A stretch of DNA of 64,000 nt. Origin: UBA5336 sp039818165. Lineage in GTDB: Bacteria; Pseudomonadota; Alphaproteobacteria; Caulobacterales; Hyphomonadaceae. The position numbers and the translations under genes were made by a program. The notes beneath the pieces are model-generated. The model ran no database searches. It was not told the DNA's origin and was given only the letters and a program-made list of their open reading frames with translations. The stretch spans positions 134,535 to 198,534 of the forward strand of contig JBCBUL010000003.1 of assembly GCA_039818165.1 (NCBI GenBank), read 5' to 3'. Below are positions 8,357 through 17,784 of this stretch, in pieces (the stretch's first letter is position 1; each line of letters opens with the position of its first letter).

Positions 8357-10279
8357 ATGGACTCAGCTGAACTCGCGCGGCTCGAACCTGAGCAGCTCAG
8401 AACCGGTGTAAGTTATCACGAAGCTCTGACCCTGTCTGAGCAACTTGCCGGCAGCACTTTGTCCATGATCGAGCGCGTGGACGTCGGCCTGGCCCTCGCC
8501 GATGAACAGCTTGGCCACGAGCCAGAAAACCTCGCTTCGCCAGACCAGGTGCGGCATGCGCTGGCGACGCTTGAAGCGACCGAACTCGACCTGGCCGAGC
8601 GCGACCATTGGACTTCCGACGACGCGATTACAGCGCGAGAAATGATGGTCCGCTTGCTGGATCGGCAAGCCGGGCTCCTCCTTGCCATGGGCAATCCCGT
8701 CGCCGCGTTTCTGAAGGCGAGACTGGCCCGCGACCTGGCTGAGGATTTTGGCGAGGACCAGAATGACAGTGCCGCGGACCGCGCCGAATTGATGCTCGTC
8801 GCCGCTGAGCGGTGTGGGCGAGAAGACTTCATTCAGGAAGCCCACGAGGCAATGGAGGCCGCCGGGGTCGCCCCAATACTCGCTGGGGCCGTCGAGAGCG
8901 GTGCGGAAGACGAGTTCATCGAGATGATGGACACTGGCGGGTTTGAAACGGCCGCGCCACCACCCCCCATGTCCGCCCCGGCTCCAGAGAGCTTTCCGGA
9001 AGCGGTGTCCGCACCGGCTGCCCCTGCCCCAGAGACCATGCGTGGTGCCACGCCAACGGCGCGCCGACGCAGTTCAGTTTCGCGAGCCGAAGAGACATCG
9101 AGCCCAGCGCCGGACGCGGACCTGCCGTATCACGAAGTGCCTGTGTTCTTTGCGACGCACCGCAACAGGTCCGGCAAAAAGAACCCGTATGACTTTTTCC
9201 GCGGCAAGCGCGCCGACCTGAGCTTGGGCAAGGCGAGCGTCACAGTCCCGAAAAATCGCGAGGTCGGTGACTTCAAGGTTGCCAAACGCTCAAGCTGGAA
9301 AACTGCCGACAAGGCGAAGCTCATAACCATCGATACGCTGAACCTGATCGGCGACAAGGCAGCCTTTCTCGATGAGTTCCGCGCTGATATGGGCGCCTCC
9401 GCGCGCAAGGAAGCGCTGGTCTTCATCCACGGCTACAACACGTCCTTCGCGGGCGCCCTCATGCGAGCCGGGCAACTCTCAGTCGATCTCGATATCGATG
9501 GCGCCACACTAATGTATTCTTGGCCCTCCAAGGCCAGCTTCATGAGCTACGTGATTGACCGAAACCAGGTCATCGCCCGGTTTGTGAATGACCTTCGCGA
9601 CCTGATCGTCGAAATCGCGCTCAACACCGGCGCGGAGCGGGTCCACATCCTTGGGCATTCCATGGGATGCCAGTTCCTTCTCGATACGCTAGAGAAAGTT
9701 CTGATCCACCCAGACATCCTGCAGGGCAATGGCGAGCCGATCGCGGACGAAATCATCTTTGCGTCGCCGGATGTGGACGCCGAGGACTTTGTTGCCACGG
9801 TTCCAGACATTCGCGGGCTGGCGAAGCGGATCACCGTATACAGCTCGCGCGAAGACCGGGCCCTTGCCGCCTCCAAACTGCTGTGGGGTTCACCGCGCGC
9901 CGGGCAATCGCCAGACTTGGTGGGCCGAGCCGGGGTCGACGCCATCGATACCACTGCCGCCGAGCAGGATTTCCTCGGCCATAGCGACTATTCCAAGAGC
10001 GCGATTGATGATGTCCGCGCGGTGGTCTGGCTGCCTGAAGATGTGCCGCCGCAAAAGCGTGACGCCATTCTGAAGCCCGATGAAGGCGGCGCCCACTGGA
10101 TTTATCGCGGCGCAGAAACGGTCACCACCGGGCTGCCCTTCAGGCAAGCACTGGTCTATCTCCGCGAACACGGGGCTGAAGCGGCTCGCTCGCTGATGGA
10201 CCTGGTTTCACCCGCGTCCGGTGCCGCTGCATCGATTGATGACCATGTCCGGTCAGAATTGCGCAAACTGCTCACCTGA
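8357..10279 (+). CDS. Alpha/beta hydrolase of the DUF900 (COG4782) type
   Basis: About 640 residues in two parts. Residues 1-190 form a helical, TPR-like acidic region, followed by a Pro/Ala-rich linker (residues 195-250). The C-terminal catalytic region begins near PYHEVPVFFATHRNRSG, which is typical of DUF900 serine hydrolases. It contains EALVFIHGYNTSF (oxyanion region), a strand reading TLMYSWPS, and the nucleophile elbow HILGHSMGCQFLL with Ser in GHSMG. No signal peptide is visible, so it is probably cytoplasmic. The frame is open from a TTG at 8345. I chose the ATG at 8357 because GGGG lies six bases before it. The substrate is unknown. An LRAT-like gene follows 59 bases downstream. Confidence 0.83.
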   Translation: MDSAELARLEPEQLRTGVSYHEALTLSEQLAGSTLSMIERVDVGLALADEQLGHEPENLASPDQVRHALATLEATELDLAERDHWTSDDAITAREMMVRLLDRQAGLLLAMGNPVAAFLKARLARDLAEDFGEDQNDSAADRAELMLVAAERCGREDFIQEAHEAMEAAGVAPILAGAVESGAEDEFIEMMDTGGFETAAPPPPMSAPAPESFPEAVSAPAAPAPETMRGATPTARRRSSVSRAEETSSPAPDADLPYHEVPVFFATHRNRSGKKNPYDFFRGKRADLSLGKASVTVPKNREVGDFKVAKRSSWKTADKAKLITIDTLNLIGDKAAFLDEFRADMGASARKEALVFIHGYNTSFAGALMRAGQLSVDLDIDGATLMYSWPSKASFMSYVIDRNQVIARFVNDLRDLIVEIALNTGAERVHILGHSMGCQFLLDTLEKVLIHPDILQGNGEPIADEIIFASPDVDAEDFVATVPDIRGLAKRITVYSSREDRALAASKLLWGSPRAGQSPDLVGRAGVDAIDTTAAEQDFLGHSDYSKSAIDDVRAVVWLPEDVPPQKRDAILKPDEGGAHWIYRGAETVTTGLPFRQALVYLREHGAEAARSLMDLVSPASGAAASIDDHVRSELRKLLT

Positions 10280-10338
10280 GTCTGGCAGCCCGAAAAAGAG
10301 CTTGCGTTCGGCCTCTTCATGCCCCATATTGATAATCG

Positions 10339-10710
10339 ATGAAAATCGATGATCGTTATGAACCTGGAGATGTGATCTCCGTCAGATTCGCCGGCGTTCT
10401 ACGCCACTATGGCGTGGTCACTTTTGGCGGGCGCGTCCTTTCCAATAATGGCTATCGCGGCGGCGTGATTTCCCAGACCGTTGCGGAATTCGCCGATGGC
10501 CGATCGGTGCAATACCATGGAAACCGGGACGGTAGCTGTGGGTACCTCGCCCATGACCGCGCCCACAGACATCTTGGGAAAGACTACACCCTGACGGGGG
10601 CGAACTGTATCGACTACACGCGCCAGGCCCGTGGCCAGCGCCCTAGCCCATGGCAGGTAGGCCGTGCGGTGTTGATGGCGATTGGCGATATGCGAAAATC
10701 GAGGCGATAG
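10339..10710 (+). CDS. LRAT/NlpC-P60-like small protein
   Basis: A 123-residue protein that resembles the lecithin-retinol acyltransferase (LRAT) branch of the NlpC/P60 papain-like fold. It opens with YEPGDVISVRFAGVLRHYGVVTFGG, matching the LRAT pattern of GD-x-I followed by an aromatic His motif; His23 is the likely catalytic His. The nucleophile Cys90 is in ANCIDYTRQARGQRPSPWQV, which mirrors the LRAT motif NCEHF-x-x-x-x-R-x-G-x-x-x-S-x-Q. Bacterial members are thought to act as acyltransferases, thioesterases or amidases; the substrate here is unknown. There is no signal peptide. It follows the DUF900 hydrolase on the same strand and may share its transcript. The ribosome-binding site is weak. 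Confidence 0.7.
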   Translation: MKIDDRYEPGDVISVRFAGVLRHYGVVTFGGRVLSNNGYRGGVISQTVAEFADGRSVQYHGNRDGSCGYLAHDRAHRHLGKDYTLTGANCIDYTRQARGQRPSPWQVGRAVLMAIGDMRKSRR

Positions 10711-10713
10711 CCC

Positions 10714-12231
10714 CTATTCCGCAGCGACCGCGTCTGCAGGCGCACCGGCATCCAGGCGACGTCCATTTCGAGTGAAGACCAATGCGCCATCTTCGAGCGG
10801 CGCTTTGCGGAACATCTTCTTGTCTTTGGCGTAGCTCTGGGGGTTGAGCCAGGGCTCACGATCGCCCTGTTTGGGGAAAAGATGCATCACGCGCTGCATA
10901 TATCCGGCTGAAAAATCATCGATCCAGGGCCGCGCTTCCATGGTCTCTTCGCCCGGGCGCAATTGGGGGACCACCGTGTTCGCGCCCATCGCGTCCATGC
11001 GATTGAGAACGCGGCAGGCATATTCTGCGGTCAGATCAGCGCGCAACGTCCAACTCGCATTGATGTAGCCAAACGTGGAAATCAGGTTCGGCACGCCCGC
11101 ATAGGCCAGCCCTTTGTAGGTCCATGTGTCACCGAAAACGACCGGCTCCCTGTCGACCTCAAACTCCGCTTCGCCGAGGATCACCATTTCCAGCCCCGTC
11201 GCCGTCACGATGATATCGGCCTCGAGATGCTCGCCTGATTTCAGTTTGATGCCCGTCTCATCGAACGTCTCAATATGATCCGTGACCACGCTGGCGCGCT
11301 GGGACCGCAGGGCCTCAAACAGGTCTGAATTCGGCACAAGACAAAGGCGCTGGTCCCAGGGGTTATACGTTGGCGTGAAATTAGTTTCGATGTCGAATTC
11401 AGGCCCAAGTTCTTCGCGCAATAGTCCTAAGAGGCGCTCCTTGACCTTAGCGGGGTTCTTTCGAGTCTGGTTGTACACCATTTGCTGCCACGTCACGTTT
11501 TTTGCGCGGGTGAGCCCATAGGCCCAACTGTCAGGCAGGAATTTGCGGAGTGTATTTGCAACGGCGTCCTCATCGGGCCGGGACACGACATAGGTCGGTG
11601 AACGCTGGAGCATCGTCACATGCCCGGCTGTATCCGCCATGGAGGGAACGAGTGTCATGGCCGTCGCCCCGGATCCGATGACAACGACTTTTTTTCCGGC
11701 ATAATCCAGGTCTTCCGGCCAGAATTGCGGATGCACCACCTGTCCCTGGAACGCGTCGCGACCGGGGAAGTCTGGCGTGTGCCCCTGGCGATAGCTGTAA
11801 TAGCCCGCGCACATCATGAGGAAATTACAGGTGAAGGCGACGGTCTCACCAGTCTTCGTGTTTTCCGCTTCAAGCTGCCAGGCGGCGGCTGCGCTGCTCC
11901 ATGACGCCCGCGTCAAACGATGGCCAAAATGGATGTGGCGGCGAATGTCATGCTCGTCAGCGGTCTCATTCACATAGTCGCGGATCGATGGGCCGTCCGC
12001 GATCGATTTGGCCGCTGTCCAAGGTTTGAAATTGTAGCCCAACGTATGCATATCGCTGTCAGAGCGAATGCCTGGATAGCGGAACAGGTCCCAGGTCCCG
12101 CCAATAGCCTCACGCGTTTCGAGCAGTGCAAACCGCTTGTCAGGGCAATCGCGCTTCAGGTGTACCGCCGCGCCAATCCCGGACAGACCCGCCCCGATAA
12201 TCATCACATCTACGTGCGACGTCTCAGCCAT
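10714..12231 (-). CDS. Flavin-containing monooxygenase, Baeyer-Villiger type
   Basis: A soluble FAD- and NADPH-dependent monooxygenase of 505 residues. It has the N-terminal FAD-binding Rossmann motif (IIGAGLSGIGAA) and the exact Baeyer-Villiger fingerprint F-x-G-x-x-x-H-x-x-x-W (FQGQVVHPQFW). The NADPH-binding Rossmann motif (VVIGSGATAMTL) and an ATG motif region (DIIVTATGLEM) follow. The family oxidises ketones to esters or lactones, or oxygenates heteroatoms; the substrate cannot be read from sequence. The start is fixed by GGAGG seven bases before the ATG at 12231 (an upstream in-frame start at 12276 lacks one). It converges on the LRAT-like gene with three bases between and is divergent from the sugar dehydrogenase gene. 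Confidence 0.9.
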   Translation of the reverse strand: MAETSHVDVMIIGAGLSGIGAAVHLKRDCPDKRFALLETREAIGGTWDLFRYPGIRSDSDMHTLGYNFKPWTAAKSIADGPSIRDYVNETADEHDIRRHIHFGHRLTRASWSSAAAAWQLEAENTKTGETVAFTCNFLMMCAGYYSYRQGHTPDFPGRDAFQGQVVHPQFWPEDLDYAGKKVVVIGSGATAMTLVPSMADTAGHVTMLQRSPTYVVSRPDEDAVANTLRKFLPDSWAYGLTRAKNVTWQQMVYNQTRKNPAKVKERLLGLLREELGPEFDIETNFTPTYNPWDQRLCLVPNSDLFEALRSQRASVVTDHIETFDETGIKLKSGEHLEADIIVTATGLEMVILGEAEFEVDREPVVFGDTWTYKGLAYAGVPNLISTFGYINASWTLRADLTAEYACRVLNRMDAMGANTVVPQLRPGEETMEARPWIDDFSAGYMQRVMHLFPKQGDREPWLNPQSYAKDKKMFRKAPLEDGALVFTRNGRRLDAGAPADAVAAE

Positions 12232-12401
12232 GTGTTGTCCTCCGCCAGCGCGGGCAATTCCTGACGCCCGTGTCATGTTTCACGAAATGTACCGCGAAAT
12301 GGGCTCTTGGCCAATGCATCTGACGTGCGCCAATTTCGAATATGAATTGCGACGGGCCTGCAGTGCGCTATTTGCAGGCCATAGTCTTCAGGAGATCCGA
12401 C

Positions 12402-13559
12402 ATGCTTCGCACCGCCGCCGCCCTATCCAGCCTGTTGCTCGCTTCGGCTTGCGCCGGCGCTGCCGACACACCTCCCGCCACGCCTGAGGCGCCTTCCGAT
12501 CTCAGCCTCGAACTGACGGAAATCGCCACCGGACTGGAGTTTCCCTGGGGCATGGCCGCGCTTCCAAGCGGCGACATGCTGGTGTCGGAGCGTGAAGGTC
12601 GCTTACGAATTCTCCGCGCGGGCACACTCGACCCTACCCCGCTCGAAGGCTTGCCCGACGACATTTATGTCAACCGACAGGGTGGCCTGTTGGACGTGGC
12701 GCTGCACCCCGATTTCCAGACGAATGGAATGGTCTACCTCTCCTATAGCCAGGGCGATTCTGACTCAAACCAGACCACAATCATCCGCGGGACACTGAAC
12801 GACGGCGCCACAGCGCTGGAAAATGTTGAGCAGGTGTTCAGCGCCCATATGCCGGAAAAGCGTGGCGGCGCACATTTCGGCTCCCGCATCGTCTTCATGA
12901 ATGATGGCGCCATGATTGTGACCACCGGTGATGGTTATCGCTGGATGGATCTGGCGCAGGACCCGACGAGTCATTTCGGAAAAGTGCTTCGCATGACAGA
13001 CACCGGCGAGCCGCTGCCCGACAATCCGTTCTTCGACCAGGGCGGCCCGGCCCAATACGTCTGGACCTATGGTCACCGCAACGTCCAGGGCGCGGCCTAC
13101 AATCCTGCAACGGGCATGCTCTACACCCATGAGCACGGCCCCAAGGGCGGCGATGAACTGAACATCATCGAAGCCGGGACGAATTATGGCTGGCCTGAGA
13201 TCACCTACGGCGTGGACTATGACGGCTCGATCATCTCCAGCGAAACCGAGATGGAAGGCATGGCCCAGCCTGCCACATATTGGGTGCCGTCCATCGCGCC
13301 TTCGGGGATGCTGTTCTACACAGGCGAGGCCTATCCCGGCTGGCAAGGTGACCTTCTGATTGGCGCCATGCAGGGCCCTGCGGGCCGCAAGCTGGTGCGC
13401 GTCGAACTGGATGAAGCCGGTCAGGTTGTCGGCCGCGAAGACCTGCTTGCGGATTTGGGCGAGGGCTATCGCGACGTGGAAATCGGCGCGGATGGCAAGC
13501 TCTACCTTGCGACAATCGACATCGACGGGAAGATCTACCGGGCCGATATCGCCGAGTAA
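12402..13559 (+). CDS. PQQ-dependent sugar dehydrogenase, probable lipoprotein
   Basis: A periplasmic glucose/sorbosone-dehydrogenase-type beta-propeller of 385 residues, expected to oxidise aldose sugars with PQQ. Family motifs include LEFPWGMAALPSGDMLVSEREGRLRI near the start, GGLLDVALHPDF, GHRNVQGAAYNP and HEHGPKGGDELN; the last two contribute cofactor and metal contacts in the family. The N-terminus MLRTAAALSSLLLASAC looks like a lipoprotein signal, though the lipobox (ASAC) is imperfect. The start at 12402 is supported by GGAG eight bases upstream; the frame is open further up to 12342. It ends six bases before the convergent serine hydrolase gene. No PQQ biosynthesis genes are in the window. 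Confidence 0.88.
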   Translation: MLRTAAALSSLLLASACAGAADTPPATPEAPSDLSLELTEIATGLEFPWGMAALPSGDMLVSEREGRLRILRAGTLDPTPLEGLPDDIYVNRQGGLLDVALHPDFQTNGMVYLSYSQGDSDSNQTTIIRGTLNDGATALENVEQVFSAHMPEKRGGAHFGSRIVFMNDGAMIVTTGDGYRWMDLAQDPTSHFGKVLRMTDTGEPLPDNPFFDQGGPAQYVWTYGHRNVQGAAYNPATGMLYTHEHGPKGGDELNIIEAGTNYGWPEITYGVDYDGSIISSETEMEGMAQPATYWVPSIAPSGMLFYTGEAYPGWQGDLLIGAMQGPAGRKLVRVELDEAGQVVGREDLLADLGEGYRDVEIGADGKLYLATIDIDGKIYRADIAE

Positions 13560-13565
13560 CGCGCC

Positions 13566-14768
13566 CTATCCGGCGCGCCCTGCTTCTGCATCTAGGGCGC
13601 GCTGGACGGCGCGGTGAAACTCCGTCCGGGCTGGGTTCTCCCCATCCTGAAAGCCCATCGCCGTGGTCCAATTGCCGTTTGAAGCTATGACAAGGTCGCG
13701 CTCTGGGTCGATGAAGATCGCCTGGCCGAAGATACCCCGCGCCCCGAAAGCGGCGCCCTCATAGGTCCACCATTGATAGCCATATCCATCGACCGGACTG
13801 CCAATGTCGGCTTGCCACGCCGTGGCGGCCGCCAGCCAATCATCGGGCACCACGCGCTCACCGCCGACCACCGCGCCATCCAGAATGAACTGGCCGAAGC
13901 GGGCGAAGTCGCGTGTTGCGGCCTGGATGCAGCACCCGCTGATTTCGCGTCCGTCTGGCCCGATCAGCCAGGTGGCCTTCTGCTCCATGCCATAGGGAGC
14001 CCAGATTTTCTCCGATAGGTAATCGGACACAGTCTTACCGGTTGCCTCAGCAACCAAGATGCCGATGAGGTTGGTCTCACCGGTTGAGTAATTCCATTGC
14101 TGGCCAGGCGGATGGGCACGGGGCAAGGTGCGCATGTAGCTGACGAGGTTGGCTACGTCGGGATCATCCGAAACATGCTGGGAGAAAAGGGCCACGTCGG
14201 AGCCGGGGTCTTCATAATCCTCGTTCCAGGCAACACCTGATGTCATCGTGAGGAGTTCTCGGATCGTGACATCGTCATAGGCCGAACCGGCAAGGCCTTT
14301 CACATATGTCGATACGGAATCGTCAAGGCTGTTGATGAAGCCATCCTTTACCGCCGCGCCAACCAGTGTCGACGTCACCGACTTGGCCACAGAGAAGCTC
14401 GTCCAGCGTCCCTCTCTATCGAAGTCCAACCCATAGCGCTCAAGGCGAATTTCACCGCCTTGCAGGACAACAAGACCCGCAATGCGCTGGCTTTCCATAA
14501 GAACGTCCAGATTGAAACCTAGATCGAGCGGCTCGCCTTCTGGCAGTGGACGAATTTGCTCCCCAGCGGGGATGTCCCGGGCTTCAATCAGGAAAGACAC
14601 ACGGTCGAGCATGCGGAAACCCGCATCGCGTTGGTCGGTTGTCCAGAACAGGACGTTATTGTCCGACGGCATATTGGAAATGAGCCCTCGCCAATCGGGT
14701 CCGATTGCCCACCATCCTAACGCACCGGCGGCCACGAGGGCTGCGAGCCCATATCCCAGCTTCTTCAA
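13566..14768 (-). CDS. Membrane-anchored serine hydrolase, beta-lactamase family
   Basis: A class-C-beta-lactamase-like hydrolase of about 400 residues. An N-terminal membrane anchor (GYGLAALVAAGALGWWAIG) is followed by a periplasmic domain with SVAK at residues 126-129, the second motif YSTGETN and a TMTSG motif. The best start is the TTG at 14768, eight bases after a GGGAGG; the frame stays open to 14900 but that would overlap recR by 77 bases. It lies 55 bases downstream of recR on the same strand. The substrate is unknown; relatives include esterases and 6-aminohexanoate-dimer-hydrolase-like proteins. Confidence 0.85.
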   Translation of the reverse strand: MKKLGYGLAALVAAGALGWWAIGPDWRGLISNMPSDNNVLFWTTDQRDAGFRMLDRVSFLIEARDIPAGEQIRPLPEGEPLDLGFNLDVLMESQRIAGLVVLQGGEIRLERYGLDFDREGRWTSFSVAKSVTSTLVGAAVKDGFINSLDDSVSTYVKGLAGSAYDDVTIRELLTMTSGVAWNEDYEDPGSDVALFSQHVSDDPDVANLVSYMRTLPRAHPPGQQWNYSTGETNLIGILVAEATGKTVSDYLSEKIWAPYGMEQKATWLIGPDGREISGCCIQAATRDFARFGQFILDGAVVGGERVVPDDWLAAATAWQADIGSPVDGYGYQWWTYEGAAFGARGIFGQAIFIDPERDLVIASNGNWTTAMGFQDGENPARTEFHRAVQRALDAEAGRAG

Positions 14769-14823
14769 GATTGATGCCTCCCGCTCCTGCGCTCTCAAGG
14801 CGCTTTGCAGAAACGGTAAGCGC

Positions 14824-15423
14824 CTATCGCCGGGCGCGCAACGCCGTCGCGAGCGTGCCGTCATCGAGATGGTCAAGCTCACCACCGACCGGCACGCCAT
14901 GGGCGAGACGCGTGACGGTCACGCCGGTCGGCTCCAGCTGCTCAGCGATATAGTGCACGGTCGTTTGGCCATCGACGGTGGCGTTCAGCGCCAGGATCAC
15001 TTCGCTGAACGATCCTGTCTTCACGCGGTCCACCAGTTTCGCAATCGAGAGATCTTCCGGCCCGACGCCATCAAGCGCAGAAAGCACGCCGCCAAGCACA
15101 TGGTAGCGGCCGCGGAAGGCGCCAGCGCGTTCAAGAGCCCAAAGGTCCGGCACATCTTCAACGACGCAGAGCGTGCTCTCATCGCGGTTGGGCGCTCGGC
15201 ACACGGCGCAGGGCTGAACCGTGTCGAAGTTGCCGCAGATGTGGCACGCCTCGATCTTGCCCGCCGCCTCCCCTAGCGCCTCTGCCAGGGGCACCAGCAA
15301 GGTCTCATTGCGCTTGAGCAGATGCAGCGCCACGCGCCGCGCCGAGCGGGGGCCAAGCCCTGGCAGCTTGGCGATCAGCTCGATCATGCGGAGAATTTCG
15401 GGGCCAGCGACTCGGTCTGTCAT
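14824..15423 (-). CDS. recR: Recombination mediator RecR
   Basis: A DNA-binding protein of the RecFOR pathway that helps load RecA at gaps. The 199-residue protein has the N-terminal helix-hairpin-helix (ELIAKLPGLGPRSARRVALHLL), the four-cysteine zinc finger (CHICGN...CAVC) and the Toprim domain (LCVVEDVPDLWALER). The C-terminal part reads TRLAHGVPVGGELDHLDDGTLATAL. I prefer the ATG at 15423 (MTDRVAGPEI) to the in-frame ATG at 15432, judging by family alignment. In many bacteria recR follows dnaX and a YbaB-type gene; here neither is adjacent, and a ccdAB pair sits directly upstream in divergent orientation. Confidence 0.95.
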   Translation of the reverse strand: MTDRVAGPEILRMIELIAKLPGLGPRSARRVALHLLKRNETLLVPLAEALGEAAGKIEACHICGNFDTVQPCAVCRAPNRDESTLCVVEDVPDLWALERAGAFRGRYHVLGGVLSALDGVGPEDLSIAKLVDRVKTGSFSEVILALNATVDGQTTVHYIAEQLEPTGVTVTRLAHGVPVGGELDHLDDGTLATALRARR

Positions 15424-15480
15424 GGCGCGCAATGTCGCGCGCGCAGCAAGGAAAGCAAGAGCGTTTGGCTTTGCGCACTT

Positions 15481-15520
15481 GTATACGCAAAATTGTACGC
15501 ATACCTCGTACGTATATACT
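15481..15520 (+). promoter_or_regulatory. Promoter and repeated operator of ccdAB
   Basis: A likely sigma-70 promoter with -35 TTGTAC (15493-15498), a 16-base spacer and -10 TATACT (15515-15520), 14 bases before the ccdA start. It is overlaid by reiterated GTAC/GTATAC elements: GTATACGC at 15481, GTACGCATAC and then GTACGTATATAC. This arrangement fits autorepression by a CcdA-CcdB complex. The repeats are seen; their function is inferred from known ccd operons. Confidence 0.6.
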
Positions 15521-15533
15521 ATCGGAGTTCGAC

Positions 15534-15770
15534 ATGCCCGAAACGGTTCGCCGCAAACGCCTCAACATAACGGTCCGCGAGGACATCATCGAGGAAGCAA
15601 AGGCCCACGGCCTCAACATATCCGAAACAGCAGAAGCTGCGCTGGTCGATGCCCTGAAGAAAGCCAAGGAGACCGCCTGGCTCCGCGACAATGCCGATGC
15701 GATCAGAGCCCACAACGAACGGATTGAACGCGACGGGCCGATGTTGAAACCGCTCTGGGCTAGGGACTAG
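15534..15770 (+). CDS. ccdA: Antitoxin CcdA
   Basis: Type II antitoxin of 78 residues. The N-terminal ribbon-helix-helix DNA-binding region reads RRKRLNITVREDIIEEAKAH and is followed by GLNISETAEAALVDALKKAKE. The C-terminal tail, ending ERDGPMLKPLWARD, is the part that wraps the toxin in this family. A GGAG precedes the ATG at 15534. The frame is open further upstream, but that stretch would cover the promoter repeats. Its stop codon overlaps the GTG start of ccdB by one base, the usual antitoxin-toxin coupling. It sits between recR and a DUF1285 gene, which suggests a small chromosomal insertion. Confidence 0.92.
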   Translation: MPETVRRKRLNITVREDIIEEAKAHGLNISETAEAALVDALKKAKETAWLRDNADAIRAHNERIERDGPMLKPLWARD

Positions 15771-16078
15771 TGGCTCGATTCGATGTCTTCCAGTTTCGCG
15801 CTAGCGGTGTTCCACTGGTGTTGGACGCTCAGGCGAGTTTGTTATCCAGCCTGACGAGCCGTGTGGTGGTTCCACTTGTGCCTGCACCACTGGCGACAAG
15901 GGAACAGTTCCCTAGACTGAAACCAACGCTCATGATCAATGGTGAAGCTTTTACGCTCATCACAACGGATCTGTCGGTCGTGCCCGTGCGGGATTTGGGA
16001 CCACTCGTCGAGAACATCGAAGCGCGCCATGGCGACGACATCCTCGCCGCGCTGGATTTCCTGTTCTCAGGATTTTGA
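15770..16078 (+). CDS. ccdB: Toxin CcdB
   Basis: Type II toxin of 102 residues whose family poisons DNA gyrase. It starts with GTG at 15770, overlapping the ccdA stop by one base. The sequence follows the CcdB pattern: MARFDVFQFRASGVPLVLDAQ (family MxQFxVYxN), then LTSRVVVPLVPA, LKPTLMINGEAFTLIT and VPVRDLGPLVENIEARHGDDILAALDFLFSGF. The C-terminal helix carries the gyrase-contacting residues in F-plasmid CcdB, whose last residues are WGI; here the end is SGF, so potency cannot be judged. It is co-transcribed with ccdA. Confidence 0.92.
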   Translation: MARFDVFQFRASGVPLVLDAQASLLSSLTSRVVVPLVPAPLATREQFPRLKPTLMINGEAFTLITTDLSVVPVRDLGPLVENIEARHGDDILAALDFLFSGF

Positions 16079-16085
16079 TGCCAGA

Positions 16086-16688
16086 TCAGGCACCTGGACC
16101 GATCACGAAGAACTCGCCGCGGCTCCATACACCCATCGTGTCTGAACCATCGGGATTGGCCACCGCATGGCCGGCCAATTCGTAAAATGCGGGCCGGGTG
16201 AGCTTCGCCTCCAGCCGCCCGCGCACATGCACATAGGGGCTGGGCTCAAGCGTTTCAGCGTCAGTCTCCACGCGCAAGGGATGTTCGGGCCCCGCGACCG
16301 AGCCATCGCCCACATTTGTGGTAAAAACCAGCGCTTGATCTGCCTCGCCAGGGCGCACCACATCCACACGAATCGCCAGGAAGGGCGCATCTTCCACATG
16401 CACGACCACCTTCTCATAGGGCGTGACCAGCCAGGTTGAGCCGTCTTCATCCTTGCGCAGAATGGTGGAAAACAGCCGCACCAGCTTTTCCCGCCCGATG
16501 CGCGTGCCCTCATGCCACCAGCTGCCATCGGCGCGGATCTCCATGCCGATATCGCCGCAATTGTCAGGGTTCCAGAGATGCACTGGCGGGAGTTTCGAGG
16601 CGTCTTTCGGGTCCGGCACAATCTCGCGTAACACCTGCTCCAGACCGGGGATGGAATTGTCACTGGATTTCACGGGCAGCTCCGCCAT
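16086..16688 (-). CDS. DUF1285 protein
   Basis: A 200-residue soluble protein of the DUF1285 family, common in proteobacteria and of unknown biochemical role. The family signature PPVHLWNPDNCGDIGMEIRADGSWWHEGTRIGREKLVRLFSTIL is present at residues 34-77 (WNP, GDI and G-x-W-x-x-x-G-T-x-I-x-R elements). The C-terminal half is beta-rich (YEKVVVHVEDAPFLAIRVDV). No signal peptide or membrane segment is seen. It converges on ccdB with seven bases between and is divergent from the MoxR operon. In relatives it often sits near nudix and CCA-transferase genes, which are not seen here. Confidence 0.86.
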   Translation of the reverse strand: MAELPVKSSDNSIPGLEQVLREIVPDPKDASKLPPVHLWNPDNCGDIGMEIRADGSWWHEGTRIGREKLVRLFSTILRKDEDGSTWLVTPYEKVVVHVEDAPFLAIRVDVVRPGEADQALVFTTNVGDGSVAGPEHPLRVETDAETLEPSPYVHVRGRLEAKLTRPAFYELAGHAVANPDGSDTMGVWSRGEFFVIGPGA

Positions 16689-16791
16689 AGTCTCAACACA
16701 AGGCAGGCGCTAACCTGCAGAAAACAAACATAGTCCCGGCACGGCGCCTGCACAGCGCGCCAGACCCGCGCATGAAGGACCCTCCCGCTCC

Positions 16792-17781
<990 letters not shown>

Positions 17782-17784
17782 GAC

